Part shown: piece by piece, positions 1-10,126 of the stretch
Numbering within the stretch: the stretch's first letter is position 1
Layout: the number at the start of each line of letters is the position of its first letter
NCBI GenBank assembly: GCA_029964075.1
Contig: CM057129.1
Coordinates: forward strand, 20,203,430-20,267,429
DNA from: Patiria pectinifera
Lineage: Eukaryota > Echinodermata > Asteroidea > Valvatida > Asterinidae
DNA: 64,000 bases
Direction of reading: 5' to 3'
The notes under the pieces: model-generated
What the model saw: the letters and a program-made list of their open reading frames with translations, nothing else
The model's database searches: none
Told to the model about the DNA's origin: nothing
Program-made: the position numbers and the translations under genes

Positions 1-322
1 TCCTGGTGTTTTTTTTTTTTTTTGGTTATTCCATTGTTCCATGAATGGAAAATGACGTCATCACGATAATATCGCGATATCCGATATTTTTTTCACGATA
101 TGCCGATTTAAAAACAAATGGATATCGAACAGGCTTATTATGTTGCTCTCTGAATATTGACTTCCCGCTATAAAGGAGGGGTTAATTATTAGAGCAGTAC
201 GGTTATTCTGTGCCACAGGATTAGCCAAGGGATTAATGTCTCTCAAATTTGGGTGATTTACTATGACATGGCCCGATACAATAATTATGACACAAACATT
301 TAATGTTTACATTCCAGCTTAC

Positions 323-410
323 CTGAATATTGACAGTATAATCAGCAGGGCCCTGGATGGAACCGTACAAACCAAATCCAACCACAAAAATGTGTCTGTT
401 TACTTGAAAC
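323..410 (-). CDS. BTBD1/2: BTBD1/BTBD2-type protein, second exon (start of PHR domain)
   Basis: This 88-nt exon lies between a CAG acceptor (intron side 411-420) and a GTAAGC donor (317-322). It codes for the beginning of the PHR domain ([15 protein letters not shown], then PADYTVNIQ) and ends on a codon boundary. The rest of the PHR domain and the stop codon lie to the left of the window, so the gene is partial. The stretch 1-322 is intron in which I see nothing else. Confidence 0.9.
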
Positions 411-581
411 CTGTGCACAAGAAATAAGAATGTAATCAAGATTTTATACACATATTCAGCATTCATTAATACAGTAAGCCACTTTCAACCAACTCGCGCA
501 CAGATACATGTTCATGCATACAATGCAGTGTACAACTTCTGAGGTTAGCAGCTCTAAGCAAGAAGAAACTTTTGTGCATAC

Positions 582-1783
582 CTTATCCTGTCACTAGTGC
601 CGCTGTAGCCCCATCTACTCTCTGCCTGCACAAACCGGCTAACAGTCTGCTCCTTGCCTATCAGACAGCACCTTGGGTTGGAGGGAAACTCGGTAGATGG
701 CTTGGGATTCACAGTGAAGTGTAGGAAGAGACTGACAACTTCCCTGTCTGTCAGAATCCCAGATTGAGCAGGCCCACTAGCAAACTCCTCAACAGTCATC
801 AATGGAAAGCGGATCAGCTTCAGGGCATTGCCCAGTACTTTGCGTTTATTCTCTGGTGTGGCTGGATACTGCTGTCGCACGGCTTCATGTTCTGCCCATC
901 TGGATACCGCATTGAAGAGGTTACTCTCGCGTGTGCCCAGGGTGTCACGCTCCAGGACATTGATCAGCGTGTCAAGGTCAATGTCTGTGAAGCCTTCGGC
1001 TTGAAGAGCTTCTGCGGTGTTCTTGTCGATCGTTTCCAAGCAGAGATTCGCAAGTTGTGGTTCATCAAAGAGACGTGCCTGGGTGAGTAGCATGAATGCA
1101 TTGTCTGCACTTAGGTTCTTCTTCAAGAACTCCACACAAGCTGATTCTAATGCTGGGACGGCATACTTCTTGGCGGTGTATAGTGTGGTCATGACACTCT
1201 CTGGGCCAATCTGTACCTCGTCGGAGTACAGGAATCTCAGCAGAGCCAGAAATGCAGCAGGTTCAACGTCGGGTAGCTCTACTTCATTGGATGTGGTGGC
1301 CATCCCTCCGTTGAACATGGCATCAAAGACGGCACTCCCGACGGACAAGACAAACTTGTGGGCGGGGATCCGTTGGGTATTGATCCCCTTACCTACAAGG
1401 AAGTGGACATCGCTCAGGATCTCATTGTTAAACATGAATGCAAAGCGCTCCTTGACCGATGTCTTAGAAGACTGCCAGTTGTAGGGCACAGCTTCCCCTC
1501 GCGGTCTAACTGTTGGTATACCTGGTGGTTGAGTAGGTTGTAATGGTGCCAATGGCAAGGCCCACTGCTGTAGATGTGGCAGTTGCTGCTGCTGCTGCTG
1601 CTGTGGCTGCTGTTGTGGCTGTTGCCGCTGTTGTTGCTGTTGTTGTTGTTGTTGTTGCAGCTGCTGTTGCTGTTGCTGCTGAGGAATTCCGTTCAATTGA
1701 CCATTTACTTGTCCATTCAACTGACCATTAAACTGTCCGTTCAAGCGTCCATTCAAATTTCGATGAGCACCAGCACCAGCCAT
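582..1783 (-). CDS. BTBD1/2: BTBD1/BTBD2-type BTB-BACK protein, first coding exon
   Basis: The exon codes for about 400 residues. An N-terminal segment of repeated NGQ/LNG units leads into a polyglutamine tract; a BTB/POZ domain follows (about residues 110-220, with the conserved LSDVHFLVG and [18 protein letters not shown] stretches) and then a BACK domain. The family members are CUL3-type ubiquitin ligase substrate adaptors and bind topoisomerase I in vertebrates; that role here is inference from the family. I chose the ATG at 1783 (ATGGCT context); an upstream in-frame ATG at 1816 is possible. The exon ends in a GT donor at 581/580. It joins in phase to the exon at 323-410, restoring the conserved [12 protein letters not shown] junction into the PHR domain. 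Sequence similarity to vertebrate BTBD2 is very high over BTB and BACK, so the identification is firm; BTBD1 versus BTBD2 cannot be decided in an invertebrate. Confidence 0.93.
1581..1682. repeat. CAG/CAA-type trinucleotide tract (polyglutamine)
   Basis: Interrupted CTG/TTG repeats on the plus strand give Gln runs in BTBD1/2 on the minus strand, between the NGQL-type repeats and the BTB domain. Mixed codons and short Pro/Arg/Leu interruptions suggest an old tract rather than a fresh pure expansion. Confidence 0.85.
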
Positions 1784-2439
1784 TACATATGTGTATATGC
1801 CTTTGAGTAAATACACGGTTGCTCAGGAGGCCTGAATCTAAATTTTAAAAAACAAGAGTACATACATGAGATTGAATTCACGTTTTGTTTCAGCTAGGCG
1901 ATGTGAAATTTATGTAAATGAACATCAATGTGACATTACACATCACAACTGGTGAAAATTCTAAACCTCCACAAGGATGTATAGTAAGTGCACCCCAACA
2001 TTTTTGCCTGAAATTTTTGGTACATGTATCTCAAGGAACACATGTATGTTTGGTGCTATCTTTAAAAAAATCATAACTTTAAGAGTGCCATCCTACCGCT
2101 TGTTATTAAGCACTTGGGTCTGACTAGGGTTGATTAATGCTGCAAACAAAGTAAGTTTGTGGTCATGTTGACATGTTATATTGTAATTACAGTCAACATC
2201 TCACTCGCTCAGTTACACTAGGCAGTGCTGGTTTTCCTAATTCCGGTCGAATTCTCCCCCTTTAGCATAAAATTTACCACTAAGTGGGGGTATATTAGAT
2301 CGGAGGCAGAATCCGACGGATCGTTACTAAGCAAAAACCTTGTGTCGAACTAGCGTTGATCACTGGCAGTGCCGGTTTTCCTTAAGTGGATGAATACTCC
2401 GCTTTTAGTTTTACCCTATCAAGTATCATCTGATCATCT
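1784..2439. other. Intergenic region upstream of BTBD1/2
   Basis: No gene seen. It should hold the 5' UTR and promoter of the minus-strand BTBD1/2 gene, but I cannot point to a clear TATA box or start site. Confidence 0.5.
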
Positions 2440-2690
2440 CAATTAAGATCAGTCATTGGAAAAATGTTGGAAAAAAACATGAATCTGGGACTGAGAAACA
2501 TTGGAAAGAGTGTTGCAACCTGACGCCACTTCAGCGGTTGTGTACAAAATCTATGGAGAGTCATTTCATTACCAACAAAATTGGAAATGTTTCTCACTCC
2601 CAGATTCACCTTATCTGTTATCATCAATTTTGCAATGACTGACCTTCATAAGTTCATTGAGATGATAGGCCTACAACCTCGTCCCCAGTG
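2440..2690. repeat. Left copy of a dispersed hairpin-type repeat
   Basis: The segment is internally palindromic. A stretch near 2452-2510 (with AATCTGGGACTGAGAAACAT) is the inverse of 2580-2650 (with ATGTTTCTCACTCCCAGATT), around a core near 2515-2570 containing TGACGCCACTTCAGCGGTTG. The core recurs inverted at 7412-7513 and again in direct orientation at 50235-50290. Just right of it, at 2666-2690, lies a GGCCTACAACCTCGTCCCCA block that is also present inverted near 7333-7361. It looks like a MITE or foldback family; no target duplication was found. Confidence 0.6.
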
Positions 2691-3248
2691 CTTACTTTAT
2701 TTCCAACCTCGTTACCAATAGTAAACCCTGGATAGGAAACTTTCTCCCTGTATCCTGATTCGATACCTCAATTTGCTAATAACGGATTAATATCGTGTAG
2801 TTGGTTTTGTTATTTCCAACGCCGCGGGGGTTATGGTGTAGAAGCGGGACGATAGTATGCGCATGCGTACAAGTGTAAGTACGTACCCCCGCGGCGCGCT
2901 CCGAGCGATCAAACCCGAAAATGACTGCGATCATTCTGCGCGCGTGCACGTTTCAAGTGTCAGGTTGGCTCAGTGCGGAAAGGGCATATTTTTCATCATT
3001 TTTGCCGAAAAACCGACAGAATCCACCGATGTTTGTTGGGTGCACATAACGTGAGTATGTCATGAGGTATTGTACGGAGTTTAGGGGCAAACTGTGCAGC
3101 GGTTCTGTGGGAAAAAGCTTGGTTGGGATGGACGTTTTTGTACTTAATTAGTGTTTTGTGCTGACAACAATTTTGCGGGGTTCTGACTCTAAGTGGAGCC
3201 TCATAGTTCTAGGAGTACCAATACCACTTTTTTTTCTTTTTTTTCAAG

Positions 3249-6200
3249 ATGGCCGCCGACACGGGTACAACCCCACAGCAGAGCTCTGCTAACAATCCGG
3301 CGTCATCCACCAGTTGGAGGGAAGCAGACAGCACAATAAAAGAACTTTTAAGACCTATTAACTCTGGACTAGGTGCAGGTTTCATTAGTTCAACGGAAGC
3401 TGCTACCTATTTCGGACAAATCCTGGTCGAAGTTTTGACTGCCCACGATCTTGTCAGCCATAGGAAATCTGCACACATTCAAAATGGCGGACAACACCAT
3501 CGCGTGCGTGCAAGTCAGAAACTGAAACAACAGCTCTCCCTGCAAAAAAACCAATGCAGACATAGCATCTCATCGGACCCCAAGCCGTTTCTACAGGCAG
3601 TCAGGCTTCACAATCGAGCGACGAAAATTGCAAGAAAAGACAGTGAGTACCGATCTGCTTGCAAACAGAACAAGGCTTTTAGAGAGGACCCATTTAGCTT
3701 TGCAAAATCGGTGTGCAAACCCGGCAATAACCGACAGGATCCAGATTTCTCCTGTGAAGTCTGTCACGATTACATGAAAACAATTCATTCAGCTGACCCC
3801 GCACATGACAACCTTGATGTGTCCCCTCCTGATTGGATTGACCCTGCACCAGAAGTTGAAACTTCTTTCAACATTGGCCCAATCACACCAGCCGAAGTAC
3901 GTAAAACTCTTAAGTCGTGTTCAGCCGGAAGTTCACCAGGGGACGACGGTATAACGTACCGCCAGCTCAAGAACCTCCCAGCCACACATCATTTTCTAGC
4001 TACCTTGTTTACAGTCATCCTCAATACCTCGCAAGAAGCACCACAAAGTTGGTGTACTGCTAGGATCATCCTGATTTTTAAGAAGGGAGACCCCAAGAAC
4101 CCTGCCAACTACCGTCCGATCGCCCTCACCTCCGCGGTTGGAAAATTGCTCAACAAAGTGCTAGCCAACCGCTTGCAACGGTTTCTACTAGCCAACAGGT
4201 TTATTGACACTAACATTCAGAAAGGATGTCTCGGGGGAATTAATGGCACCATGGAACACATCTACGTTTTGAATCATATCCTCGATAATTCATCCGACAT
4301 GTCCTCAGACATCAGCATCACCTGGATAGACTTGCGCAACGCATTTGGTTCAGTGCCACACTCCTGGATAACCTTTGTCCTAAAACACTACAGCATCCCA
4401 GCAGAGTTATTACGATATATCCACTCCACCTACAGCAAACTGCAGGGATACATCAAAACCCGCAACTGGAGTACCGACCAATTCCCCATCTGCAGAGGAA
4501 TTTTTCAAGGCGACACGCTGTCACCACTGATCTTCACCCTATCGTTTAACCCAATAATCAGCATGCTGAAACGCCATCAACATGAAGGAGTTTCCCTCAC
4601 CTTGCCGATACCCAACTCCACCGCCCTACCACCTGAGGGTGCCTCCCTCTACGTCAAGTGGGATGATCAGCCTACAGACTCTGAGTGTGAGGATGCAGCG
4701 GGTTGGTACCACTGTCAGGTCAAAACGCATGTGAACGACGGATCATCAATCATCCGCTATACCGATGGTTCAACTGAAACGGTGAAGCTCCATGACGTGC
4801 CATGGCACCTCGCGTGGAAAAGAGACAAAATTTTTCGCCCCCCTTCTGAAACTCCACCGACAAGGAAACTCCCAGCGGTTCGCAACCAAATGAAAAAAGT
4901 GAAATTCACCAAGTCGGATCCAATCATCGCTCTCGCCTACGTGGACGATCTAACCTTGATCACCCGGCAACAGACTCCTCATCAGGATATATTAACTACT
5001 CTGAATGAGTCTTTCCAGTCCGTCGGTCTGGAAATCCGCCCGGATAAATGCACACACCTGCGCAAATCCGGTCCCAAACCTGTCAGATCTGCCTCAGTTA
5101 CCATCAGTGGGCAGAAAATAACAAATGTCTGTGACAACCCCACCAAATTCCTGGGTGCTGTAATAGGAGCAACTAACAGCGAGACGAAACGTTCATCACC
5201 AGTCAACATCCGAGAAACAGTGCTGACAGCCATGGAAAACATCAACCAAAGACCAGTGAAACCGGAGTATAAGACATGGATTTACGCCAATTATCTCTGC
5301 CCTGCCATCCGATTCGCACTAGCCGTGGGATCCATGTCCACCAATCAGCTGAAAGTCCTCCAGCGCAAGGTCACACAAACACTCAAAAAATGATTGAAAT
5401 TGGTCAAGTGTACAACCCCGGCAGCGATGTTCCACACCAAAACTCTCAACCTTCCGTACCTTCCACAACTGGAACAAAAATGCAAAATCAACCTGATTCT
5501 TTCCATTTTCAAGAATGGAGGAGATCCCATGATAACCCAAAACTTAACAGACTCGCTTTATAGCCACACCACCTCAGATGAATGGGTAGGCGCTGTGCCC
5601 AAATTCTTTCGCTCTGCCGTCGACAAAGTCAGAGATTTGGTAAGCAGTGACCCGGCAACCAACCCTCATCCTCCCTCCCGGTGGATCAAACAACATGTCC
5701 GCACTGACCACGATGACCAGTGGGAGAGTCAACTCCAAGACCTTCAAGTGCAATCCAAACTGCTCGATATCATCGTCCTGGAGGATGAGTCGGAGGCATG
5801 GAAACGTGTCCGCTATTCCCTCCCTAGCGGCCAACTCGCATTCCTCATTAGAGCAGGCTGTGACACTCTTCCCTCACCAGTTAATCTTGCAAGATGGAAA
5901 GTTCAACACGACACTAGGTGTGGGCTATGTCATCAGCCAAGATGTACCCTAGCTCACATCCTCAGCGCATGCCAAAAGCCCTCACCCTAGGTCATTACAC
6001 CTGGAGACACGACTGTGTGCTGAAATGCATCGCCAGACACTTAGCCATAAACACCGAGAAGAGCGAGCAGGAACTCCTCCTGAGGGTTGACCTCCCAGGC
6101 ATGCTCACGGAGCAAAGCACCATCCCTGCATCCGTCTGCACCACCAACTTACGCCCTGACATTTTCCTACAATGTGGGGAATCTCGAGGCATTGTCGGCG

Positions 6201-6541
6201 AACTGACAATCCCAAATAACAGCACCACCAACCTGGAAAATGCTAAAATTCGCAAGTCCACCAAATACCTGGGACTAGTGGCCGACCTCTCCGAACACTT
6301 CGAAGACGTTGATTTAGTGACACTTGAGGTGGGTGCTTTGGGTCACTATCATCCGCATGACCTCATGGCAGCAATGTCCACCCTCATGCCGGGAACATCA
6401 AAGCGGACCATCAAGTCCCTCCTAACTGACATAGTGAGAACTGTGGTTAATGCTTCATACACTGTTTTCTCCAATCGTAGAATTGAGGCTGACTGTGCCC
6501 ACAATCACTATTACCACCATGATAAACGTGTGTATGAATAA
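3249..6541 (+). pseudogene. RT plus restriction-like endonuclease polyprotein, broken by one stop and one frame change
   Basis: The frame opens at an ATG in good context (AAGATGGCC, 3249). RT motifs: LIFKKGDPKNPANYRPIAL, WIDLRNAFGSVPH, GIFQGDTLSPLIF and the catalytic AYVDDLTLI near 4936-4960. Between the QGD motif and YVDD lies an extra domain of about 65 residues (about 4637-4840) with YVKWDD, GWYHCQV and YTDGSTETVKLHDVPW, resembling a Tudor/SH3-like barrel. An in-frame TGA at 5391-5393 interrupts the thumb region. The frame then runs to 5990, but the continuation after the CCHC knuckle (CGLC...HILSAC, about 5920-5975) is in another frame, entered near 5970. There GHYTWRHDCVL and the endonuclease core RPDIFL...GIVGELTIP are found, ending at 6541. 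Expected N-terminal DNA-binding zinc fingers are not obvious, so the 5' part may be lost. Confidence 0.8.
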
Positions 6542-7290
6542 CTGTATATTTTTATCCCTATTTGAATGCTATAACCATTTGCATTTCATGTGCCAATTCA
6601 TAAGTATTTTTATCTCGTATATCTGCATTTACAATGCTATAACCATTTGCAATTCATGTGCCCATTTTTATGTATTTCCTTGATGCTCGCTAAACATGTG
6701 CCTGGGGTTGTTTTCCCCCCTCCGACCGTCTTATCATTGTTTTTCCATATTTTTTACCGTTTTTAGATCATGCAAGACATTTTTTTTCCTTTTCTCTTAT
6801 TGAATTTTATCCAGTAAGTCTTTCGATGTACAGTTCTGCCCATTTAAAAAGATAATTGTGTTTTCTTTTACAACCCATTACAGTAGGATTTTATGTGCAA
6901 TTTTGATTTTATTTCACTGTAAACTCTCCCCCATACCCAAATCCTTCCCCACCTCCCCACCCACCCTTCCCTTCCCACGCCCATGCCTCAAGCCAGCCCC
7001 CACCCATACCCCTATCCCTACCCTCCCATTCTCCCCTCCTTTGCTCTTCCCACCCCTTCCCCTGTTCATGCTTTTCCCTCCAATTGGTGTATTTTTGTTG
7101 CCTTGCCAGGCCTCCTCAAGGTTTTATCCCCTTGTTTTTACGCCCGAGTCCTAGGTTGCTTGTTTGATTGGTAATGTCACCCTCCCACTGTGTAATGTTT
7201 GTATTTTAATGTTTTAACAACCTACCGAGTACTGTACATTGTATTTTATTTCTTTTTGTCATTTTAACTAAATGTCAATAAAGGTATTTC
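6542..7290 (+). other. 3' UTR of the non-LTR element
   Basis: Non-coding; contains two copies of a GCTATAACCATTTGCA-type sequence (near 6568 and 6635), a C/T-rich stretch (6930-7080) and AATAAA near 7276. No other gene is visible. Confidence 0.5.
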
Positions 7291-7332
7291 AATATATTAC
7301 CAGGGTGAGAGAGCAGGTAGTGGTGGGCGCGT

Positions 7333-7517
7333 ACTGGGGACGACGAGGTTGGATAGGCCTATGCTATGAATGATTAGAAAAAAAACAGCGTCAAGCCGTC
7401 ATTCGTCAACATTCTTTCCAGAAACATTTCCAATTTGTTACGAAATACTAAAAAAAATAATCTTGACTCTCTATAGACTTTGTACACAACTGCTGAAGTG
7501 GCGTCAGGATGCAATAT
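7333..7517. repeat. Right, inverted copy of the 2440-2690 repeat
   Basis: On the minus strand this repeats the block with CCAACCTCGTC and GTCCCCAGTA (7333-7361), and the core TGACGCCACTTCAGC, GTTGTGTACAAAGTCTAT and GAGAGTCAAGATT (7412-7513). It pairs with the left copy across the retrotransposon. Confidence 0.6.
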
Positions 7518-8166
7518 TTTTTCCCGATATTTTTCGGGTTTTTTCTGGGCCTTTTTTTCACGAAATGAATGCAAGTGAGCGCAACAACACAATTCGTCGG
7601 AAAAGTCAGGCTACCTACCGCGTTGGCAACGTTGCTCTTTGAAACCATGTGGCCTACTCCGGACATTTGACCTTCATTGAGAGAATGATGCATAGGCCTA
7701 CTTAGACTTGCAAAGACAACAAAAACTGTCGTTGTTTTCTTCACCAATAATATGTTTCTGTTGAAATATGCCGTCAGTACTCGACAGACACTGCACTTCA
7801 GTAATAGTACTAGTGCGCATGCGCATTTTCCCGGGTGAATGCACTTTGGTAATTTTCTCATTGAGGAAGCGACAACTATAAACAGTAATTCATCACTGAC
7901 TTAAAATATCATTTTCTCAAACGTAAGACATTAATGTTCTCTTGGTTTTTTTGTTCGTTTTTGGAAACTAATGGCACTACTGATGATGGGGGTTACTTTT
8001 TATTAATTATAATAATATGAATATAAATTTGCATAATTTGCAATCGGCGACGTATTCCTGAATGGTCACAACAATTTGCCCAATCTCGAATTGGGTACTA
8101 CGAATCAGCTTCTACTTCCTTATTAGCCTTTAGTCAAGTCCCACGCGCCTAAACCTGGACCATCCG
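7518..8166. other. Intergenic, no gene seen
   Basis: AT-rich unique-looking DNA. The longest open frames have no recognisable domain. Confidence 0.4.
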
Positions 8167-8256
8167 GACACGTAACGCACCCCGGATGCTGGCACGTATA
8201 AAGACTAGCACGACTGAGCGGCGAAGCCGCGAGGGCCTTTACTATCTCGTGGAACT

Positions 8257-9163
8257 GTCACGCCCCAACTATCGCATCGGTCCCAACTATAGTTGGGACT
8301 GTCCCAACTATAGTGCGGCAGTTGGGTCGGCCCAACTATAGTTAGGACTGGAGTTGCGCCGGATGCTTCATGCTTGATAGATCTTGTTGGATTAAATGTT
8401 CCGCGGCGCTGGCACCGTGTATTCGTCGTGCATGCATGCCGCAAGGCTGGCCGGTCACGTGGTACTGCCTAGTTGGATGAGTTGTCCAGCTGCTGGGTTT
8501 TATTATCCAGCAACATTTTGCAAAATTCAAAGATTGCCATGGCCGGCCAACTATAGATGGGCCCCACCCATAGCTAATGTCAAAGGTCCCAAGTCGGACA
8601 TGTAAGCAGAGCTGTAGAGAATGTTTTATAGTCGTACATCAATGTAAACTATAGTTGGGACTGCCAAATAAAAATATTGCGGTGGCCCAACTACAGATGG
8701 TCCCCACCCATAGATCATTTCATTGGTCCTCAGTAAACTGTCAGATGTGTATTAGAGTTGTAGGGAATGTTTTATAATCGTACAACAATGTACACTATAG
8801 TTGGGACCGCAAAATAAAAAGATTGGGGTGGCCCAACTATAGATTCGCCCCATCAATAGCTAATTTCAGTGGTCCCCAGTAAAGTCAGACGTGTATCAGA
8901 GCTGTAGGGAACGTTTTATGGTTGTACATCAATGTAAAGTATAGTTGGGACACCGCAAAATAAAAAGATCGGAGTGGCCCAACTATAGATGGGCCAGCCC
9001 AACAATGGAACTTACAGTTGGGACCGTCCCAACTATAGTTGGGACCGTCCCAACTATAGTTGGGCCAGCCCAACTGTGGAACTACAGTTGGGACAGGCCC
9101 AACTATAGTTGGGACAGGCCCAACTATAGTTGGGACCGATGCGATAGTTGGGGCGTGACAGTC
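8257..9163. mobile_element. Inner inverted-repeat element built of CCCAACTATAGTTGGG palindromes
   Basis: Both ends carry CTGTCACGCCCCAACTATCG followed by CATCGGTCCCAACTATAG in inverted orientation. Each arm is then made of repeated 16-bp palindromes CCCAACTATAGTTGGG separated by short G/C spacers (left 8280-8345, right 9020-9145). The centre holds about three tandem copies of a roughly 145-bp unit. Non-coding. Confidence 0.7.
8545..8990. repeat. Tandem repeat, unit about 141-146 bp, 3 copies plus a partial
   Basis: Units start near 8545, 8686, 8830 and 8975 with a GGCCCAACTATAGATGG-type sequence. They include CAGAGCTGTAG, GAATGTTTTATA and CGTACATCAATGTA, and end in an AAATAAAAA-type stretch. 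Copies differ by about 10-20 percent by eye, so the array is older than the Polinton next to it. Confidence 0.7.
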
Positions 9164-9613
9164 TAATCACTTGTTCATTTATTCACGTAATATAAATCAA
9201 GCAATGTAAATCAATCATCTAACGGTGGTTTGCGGTTACCAGCAACAGCATGGCGCGCGCGTGCTGCCGCGCCAGATGACGGCTGATTTACGTTAGTAAT
9301 TCTGCATTTTCATTGGTCGATTCACAACGGGTAATGCATTATGCATGTCTACCAAATCGGTAGACAAATGTAAAGAAAAAATAAGCGTTCTCCACGAGAT
9401 GGTAAAGGCCCTCGCGGCTTCGACGCTCGTGCTAGTCGTTTTACGTGTCAGCATCCTTGGTGCGTCACGTGTCGCTGCTCGTTTTCATCGACTATTTTTC
9501 TTCTCTGAATTTATCGTTGAGTTAATTTTATTTTAAGGGGGAAAGAGAACGAGAACCTAAGTGTCTTGCAACGATTCAAAGGAAAATTGAATCATGCATG
9601 ACATTTGAGCAAT

Positions 9614-9619
9614 TCACCT
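9614..9619. repeat. Polinton target-site duplication, left copy
   Basis: TCACCT directly precedes the left terminus; the matching copy is 33840-33845. The shared string is 7 bp (TCACCTA), so the 6-bp duplication could also be read as CACCTA. Six-base target duplications are the Polinton hallmark. Confidence 0.85.
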
Positions 9620-9995
9620 AGTAGTAGGGGAGGTGGGGGTATGGGACCAAAATGGAAAATCTGCGGCCAGTCTGGACACGCCGCTCTCGATTCTTAAAAA
9701 TAGTTGGGGGAAAAATAAAGGGGAATCACCCGCGGCAAATGTTTTAGAAATCTGACGTCAGGTTTGGGAGCAAAAAAGAAAAATGTGTGTCAAGTCAGGG
9801 CCTGTCGCTCTGGAGTTAAAAAAATAAATCTGTCGTCGCTAAAATGAGGTGATGTCACCACCACGTGACTTTGAAAAATGTGTGAGTCACCACCACGTGA
9901 CCTTGAAACGTGTTGAGGCATGATACGAATTTGGCGTAAACAACGTGACCTTGAAAAATGTGTGAGTCACCACCACGCGACCTTGAAACTCGGGG
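9620..9995 (+). repeat. Polinton left terminal inverted repeat
   Basis: Positions 9621-9995 pair with 33465-33839 (375 bp each) with no difference that I could see by eye; coordinates map as x to 43460 minus x. Protein-primed replication is expected to start at these ends. The inner third is a repeated set of transcription-factor-like motifs, described separately. Confidence 0.93.
9753..9986. promoter_or_regulatory. Array of CRE, AP-1, E-box and nuclear-receptor half-site motifs in the left TIR
   Basis: Exact matches seen: TGACGTCA (CRE) at 9753-9760; CACGTG (E-box) at 9862-9867 and 9894-9899; TGAGTCA (AP-1) at 9883-9889 and 9963-9969; TGACCTTGA (reverse of TCAAGGTCA, the ERR/NR5A monomer site) at 9898-9906 and 9946-9954, with one-base variants at 9866-9874 and 9978-9986. 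They repeat as a loose unit of about 30-45 bp. The array sits upstream of the TFIIB-like gene and is mirrored upstream of PolB at 33474-33707. That host factors bind here is inference. Confidence 0.6.
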
Positions 9996-10005
9996 GAAAA
10001 AAATT

Positions 10006-10037
10006 AGCTTCTCTATCTGTGAAAAGGTAGAGAAGCT
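10006..10037. other. Perfect stem-loop just inside the left TIR
   Basis: AGCTTCTCTA (10006-10015) pairs with TAGAGAAGCT (10028-10037) across a 12-nt loop, with an A-run before and GTTTTTATTT after. There is no counterpart inside the right TIR. Its role is unknown; a transcription end signal or RNA structure is possible. Confidence 0.6.
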
Positions 10038-10051
10038 GTTTTTATTTAAAA

Positions 10052-10087
10052 ATGGAGAGTAATATGTTTAGACCGACGAGTACTTAA
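10052..10087 (+). other. Short copy of the PolB start codon region (12-codon ORF)
   Basis: The segment matches the first nine codons at the PolB start near 33349 almost base for base (about 26 of 27), in inverted orientation relative to that gene. It then runs into unrelated sequence and stops. It lies 39 nt upstream of the TFIIB-like ATG, so it is also a potential upstream ORF. Confidence 0.7.
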
Positions 10088-10126
10088 ATTATTAAAAAAT
10101 AATATCGGTTTTTATTAGATATATCC

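Larger units (their letters stand above)
2820..7290 (+). mobile_element. Non-LTR retrotransposon with C-terminal restriction-like endonuclease (R2/HERO-like), decayed
   Basis: The coding core is 3249-6541. The order is reverse transcriptase, a CCHC knuckle, then a PD-(D/E)XK restriction-like endonuclease, which is the arrangement of R2-superclade site-specific non-LTR elements. A CpG-rich leader (about 2820-3248) with a 12-bp inverted repeat (2820-2831 and 2885-2896, CGCCGCGGGGGT) precedes the ATG. A 3' UTR with pyrimidine-rich stretches runs to an AATAAA near 7276. Both outer ends are estimated. The element sits between inverted copies of a small dispersed repeat, so it may have landed inside that repeat. 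Confidence 0.75.
8167..9476. mobile_element. Outer foldback element, about 88-bp inverted arms
   Basis: The left arm (8167-8254) contains GACTAGCACGA, GAAGCCGCGAGGGCCTTTAC and ATCTCGTGGA. Its inverse lies at 9389-9476 with a few mismatches. There is no coding sequence between the arms. The right half of the loop (9164-9388) has a GCGCGCGC-rich stretch and no other feature. A second inverted-repeat unit is nested just inside the left arm. This looks like a non-autonomous DNA transposon; the target duplication is not clear. Confidence 0.65.

Noticed and set aside
1543-1810. Plus-strand frames coding for long Ala/Val or Leu runs
   Set aside because: Shadows of the CAG-type repeat in the minus-strand BTBD1/2 gene.
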